A stretch of 9,028 nucleotides of DNA from JAWXUU01 sp044426085 (GTDB taxonomy: Bacteria > Bacillota > Clostridia > Christensenellales > CAMQZB01), in assembly GCA_044426085.1 (NCBI GenBank), contig JAWXUU010000027.1:1-9028 (forward strand), in the 5' to 3' direction. Below, in pieces: positions 7,901 through 9,028 of the stretch. How positions within the stretch are numbered: position 1 is the first letter of the stretch; each line of letters opens with the position of its first letter. Below the pieces are notes generated by a model. It made no database searches, was not told the DNA's origin, and worked only from the letters and a program-made list of their open reading frames with translations. The position numbers and the translations under genes were made by a program.

Positions 7901-8129
7901 TATCAGCAACTTCGTCTTTTTCAACTGAAGTTGTTGGAGCAACTGTTGGAGCAGTCGTAACTTCAGGTGCTTCTGTTGGAGCAACTGGAGTTTCTGTAGC
8001 TGGTGTGGCAGTGGCTGGAGTTGTTGTTGTTTCAACAACATCTGAGCTCGTGTCACAGGCAGCCATAGTCAACACCATTGCGATCACCAAGATCACAGCT
8101 AGTGCAGAACGTAGTACTCTGTTTTTCAT
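4920..8129 (-). CDS. Large acidic surface lipoprotein of unknown function (1069 aa), paralogue of 416-3601
   Basis: Residues 1-25 are the same signal peptide as in the 416-3601 protein, ending MAAC with lipidated Cys25. Residues 26-69 are a Thr/Pro/Ala/Glu linker. About 70-400 looks beta-rich (for example YSIEVRVDGVLVYDGYDSG and YEIEFEITIVD). Residues 416-430 are a DGDDGDDDYDY-type acidic stretch, possibly a divalent-cation site. About 436-1069 is predicted largely helical, with three copies of a YxxLSxxxQ-like motif: YNALSAAQQ (449-457), YWNSLSEDDQE (681-691) and YSALTSDQKELL (771-782). This motif is known from repeat helices of Gram-positive surface proteins. Apart from Cys25 the only cysteine is Cys1052. 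No LPXTG motif, transmembrane helix after the signal, or catalytic motif is visible. AGGAGG six bases upstream of the ATG fixes the start. After Cys25 I see no clear alignment with the paralogue. It has its own promoter and terminator. A role in adhesion, binding or surface structure is inference only. Confidence 0.9.
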   Translation of the reverse strand: MKNRVLRSALAVILVIAMVLTMAACDTSSDVVETTTTPATATPATETPVAPTEAPEVTTAPTVAPTTSVEKDEVADTFGIVMETVDGTYGTKAYVGEDTFKDYILDEISASTGDVYAYSMLDISKSLIMDEDYSIEVRVDGVLVYDGYDSGLVYAESTTDGVSNSYSKTITVDVTDFYDGDSDDTVNVTMYFVDEDEIYVAYSIAGDYEIEFEITIVDAAANYGAWDITDDPDEWETEMILTASLEKQQKTISIDPFVVVESDGELQVGTAGTRGSSTSANTLDNTKIDTIVTFEELIDLTYGSDETALSGYGLYYEIDYTKEAAIGTYAVEVYIVKDGDTDYEEVDLDDINELLINTEIVAIDTTEIYVISEYDWNELRDVVTSIGEIDFSNGLVENTDAGEWSYTDGVVAYVADGDDGDDDYDYVADGFYGDDMNLDTQLVLALARYNALSAAQQAFFEGGMIADLGAYIETENVEAWLNNEEDANITAIIADITEAVEYADELTSVYVSNNLVTGGNGKSLTSETVGGNKASDLYVIDYIVSNYDGVNAGDLTDATLVTGTGSANYGLYKAGTTSTKLTYNFSDADDVKKIAALIYSNEKLTSTYAFSGEEYLDYLEDAEDAAEDKFILDAFKDVVDDSDMADYFDTVDDDTYAYIVYSDYMTSNSSAITAYNTVDTYWNSLSEDDQEIIEESTLDDYIEAYKTYTAAVSSFDAAEVDSVVELITGAYAAYSKAIVNGAKIVYQDGTDWAYINSTEVKTLTAEAYSAYSALTSDQKELLDVTEYTYDGGETTDEGVTAAALAKVQMMNIYEGSDGYYTATALASGSTDALISTIYATAAYDDGADLEIEEILDALVAMNDDVDTMLQVINYVNIEDYSTETLVYGRLNQLVYGTTGMNFPSSRYAMDDIINAPDRLVADVVAEYQAWIDYILDLEDYKADVADAFEAGVAEYFADNADDYSSSTISFATTDDYLYEAIITAIMNEGVYSDDEVSASIVSDVNTAGYFATKYASAADYNDAIKTIIATSFLTTYDIEDFESAYDAFEEFCDVDDLVDLYVESFKTSD

Positions 8130-8167
8130 AAACTACCTCCTAAAAAAATCAATAGTTTGTTAGTTTT
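8052..8167 (-). repeat. Shared leader, RBS and signal-peptide cassette (copy 2)
   Basis: Gap-free match, 112 of 116 bases, to 3524-3639. The four differences all lie in or next to the coding part, in codons 11 and 21 to 26 of the shared N-terminus, while the leader and ribosome-binding site are identical. Similarity falls off on both sides, though promoter elements further upstream are again alike. Confidence 0.95.
8147..8159. repeat. 5' copy of the inverted repeat bracketing the 1069-residue lipoprotein gene
   Basis: AATCAATAGTTTG on the plus strand, inverted partner of 4909-4921. It lies just upstream of the Shine-Dalgarno sequence in the conserved leader. Confidence 0.7.
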
Positions 8168-8261
8168 CTTTTTTATTAAGTTCGATCGTCGTGGATTTAT
8201 TTGTCACTCCGCCACATTTTGCACACACGTCAAAGCAGACAATACCTCGATCATCGAAAAA

Positions 8262-8290
8262 AGTATATCATATTATATTTCAAAACGCAA
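8262..8290 (-). promoter_or_regulatory. SigA-type promoter with extended -10 for the 1069-residue lipoprotein
   Basis: On the minus strand, TTGCGT (8285-8290), 17 bases, and TATACT (8262-8267) preceded by TGA. Position and spacing match the promoter of the paralogue. The region up to about 8330 is an A/T-tract UP-like stretch shared with it. A TTGACA (8299-8304) and a TATAAT (8272-8277) are also present but 21 bases apart, too far for a normal pair. The predicted leader is about 125 bases; its middle part (8170-8255) is not conserved with the other gene, and I recognise no regulatory RNA in it. Confidence 0.6.
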
Positions 8291-8382
8291 CAGTTTTGTG
8301 TCAATTTTTTATACTTTTAGTTAATTTTTAATGTTTTTTCAAGGGAATTGTGCATTTTGTCGGGTTTTTGTGGTTAGTTTTT

Positions 8383-8417
8383 GGGGGTTGGGGGAGGAGG
8401 GGGGATGGCGGGGGCGG
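8383..8417 (+). other. G-rich tract with G-quadruplex potential
   Basis: Runs of 5, 5, 6 and 5 G at 8383-8387, 8390-8394, 8399-8404 and 8410-8414 with loops of 2 to 5 bases fit a four-tract quadruplex pattern on the plus strand. It lies about 90 bp upstream of the lipoprotein promoter, in otherwise AT-rich DNA. No open frame here looks like a gene. Confidence 0.6.
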
Positions 8418-8456
8418 TGTTTGTCTGGATACAAAAATCTGCACCACGTTTTTTTT

Positions 8457-8660
8457 AAAGTGAAAAGTGAAAAGTGAAAAGTGAAAAGTGTGGTAATGCA
8501 CTTGCTTCGCTCGTGCTTTCAATTTAAAGCCTTTTTACATCATATAGATTGTGAAATGTTAAAGCGTTTGGTTTTTTGTCTCCAAATACAATTGAAATGC
8601 ATGTAGCGATAGCGAAATGCTTTACATTCCTTTTCACTTTTCACTTTTCACTTTTCACTT
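8457..8660. repeat. 204-bp imperfect palindrome bounded by AAAAGTG heptamer arrays
   Basis: The left edge (8457-8490) is AAAGTG plus four AAAAGTG heptamers. The right edge (8631-8660) is the inverted array of CACTTTT units. Inward, TTTCAATT (8517-8524) pairs with AATTGAAA (8590-8597), and TTCGCT-containing segments at about 8491-8516 and 8598-8628 match each other in inverted form with gaps. The centre is near 8558. It contains no gene or transposase. It is a candidate small non-autonomous element or a structured RNA locus. Confidence 0.75.
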
Positions 8661-8671
8661 ACAAAGGGGGC

Positions 8672-8966
8672 GGGCGAACACATGGGTTCGCCCCTACGGG
8701 TTATTGGTGGTTTTGCACGAGCGGCGGGCGAACACATGGGTTCGCCCCTACGGGGTGGGGTCGCACGGTGGTTTTACATTTTATGGGCGATGTTGCACGG
8801 GCGCGGGCGAACACATGGGTTCGCCCCTACGGGTTATGGGCGGTTTTGCACGGGCGCGGGTCGATGTGGGCATCGACCCCTACGGGGTGGGGTCGCACGG
8901 TGGTTTTGCATTTTATGGGCGGTTTTGCACGGGCGGCGGGCGAACACATGGGTTCGCCCCTACGGG
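8672..8966 (+). repeat. Right cluster of palindromic hairpin repeats, five copies
   Basis: Copies with arms GGGCGAAC and GTTCGCCC are at 8672-8700, 8726-8754, 8805-8833 and 8938-8966. One copy with arms GGGTCGATG and CATCGACCC is at 8858-8886. All end in CTACGGG and have the same orientation as the left cluster. Linkers repeat the elements GGTGGTTTTGCA, TTTTATGGGCG and, after some copies, GGGGTCGCACGG, so the cluster grew by copying of longer units. Open frames here translate the repeat only. Confidence 0.93.
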
Positions 8967-8994
8967 TTTTTTCCCACAACCGCCCCATTCCGTT

Positions 8995-9022
8995 TTGAAA
9001 AAACGGATAGTTATGATATAAT
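8995..9022 (+). promoter_or_regulatory. Putative promoter for a plus-strand gene beyond the right edge
   Basis: TTGAAA (8995-9000), 16 bases, and TATAAT (9017-9022) preceded by TGA, an extended -10. A 7-bp hairpin CCGTTTT/AAAACGG (8990-9006) overlaps the -35 and could be an operator or an older terminator. The window stops six bases after the -10, so the gene is not visible. Confidence 0.6.
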
Positions 9023-9028
9023 CTATGC

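Noticed and set aside
8576..9021. Plus-strand reading frames of 134-140 codons over the right repeats
   Set aside because: The protein is only repeated translation of the palindromes (TWVRPYG, MGSPLR), with no SD signal.

Overview
The window looks like chromosomal DNA of a low-GC Gram-positive bacterium, most likely an uncultured member of the Clostridia (Bacillota). The basis is AT-rich coding DNA, strong AGGAGG ribosome-binding sites, SigA-type promoters with extended -10 elements, and lipoprotein signal peptides followed by Thr/Pro/Ala-rich linkers. The intergenic DNA is full of GC-rich palindromic repeats of a kind I associate with gut Clostridia. No rRNA, tRNA, transposase or CRISPR array was seen, so the assignment rests on style only.

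Three genes are supported, all on the minus strand. From upstream to downstream they are a 1069-residue lipoprotein (4920-8129), a small DUF559/Vsr-like putative endonuclease (3842-4210), and a second 1061-residue lipoprotein (416-3601). Each has its own promoter. Both lipoproteins end in the same GAAA-loop terminator hairpin, so this is a row of single genes rather than an operon. The two lipoproteins share a nearly identical 116-bp 5' cassette (leader, ribosome-binding site and signal peptide through the lipidated Cys25) and then diverge abruptly into large, acidic, Asp/Tyr/Thr-rich extracellular regions with no domain I can name. They look like two members of a larger surface-lipoprotein family with a common expression and export module and variable exposed parts. 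Each coding region is also bracketed by a short inverted repeat built on CAAACTATTGA or a close variant.

The intergenic DNA is unusually structured. At 1-235 there are three 79-bp tandem repeats. At 33-293 and 8672-8966 there are nine copies of a hairpin repeat with two stem sequences and a constant CTACGGG tail. At 4406-4820 there is a 415-bp palindromic element whose 32-bp ends match perfectly and whose centre is a bidirectional terminator-like hairpin. At 8457-8660 there is a 204-bp imperfect palindrome bounded by AAAAGTG tandem heptamers. A G-rich tract lies at 8383-8417. At the right edge a plus-strand promoter points out of the window. I see no defence, biosynthetic or transport system. 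The most interesting signals are the shared lipoprotein cassette with its flanking inverted repeats, and the large palindrome.
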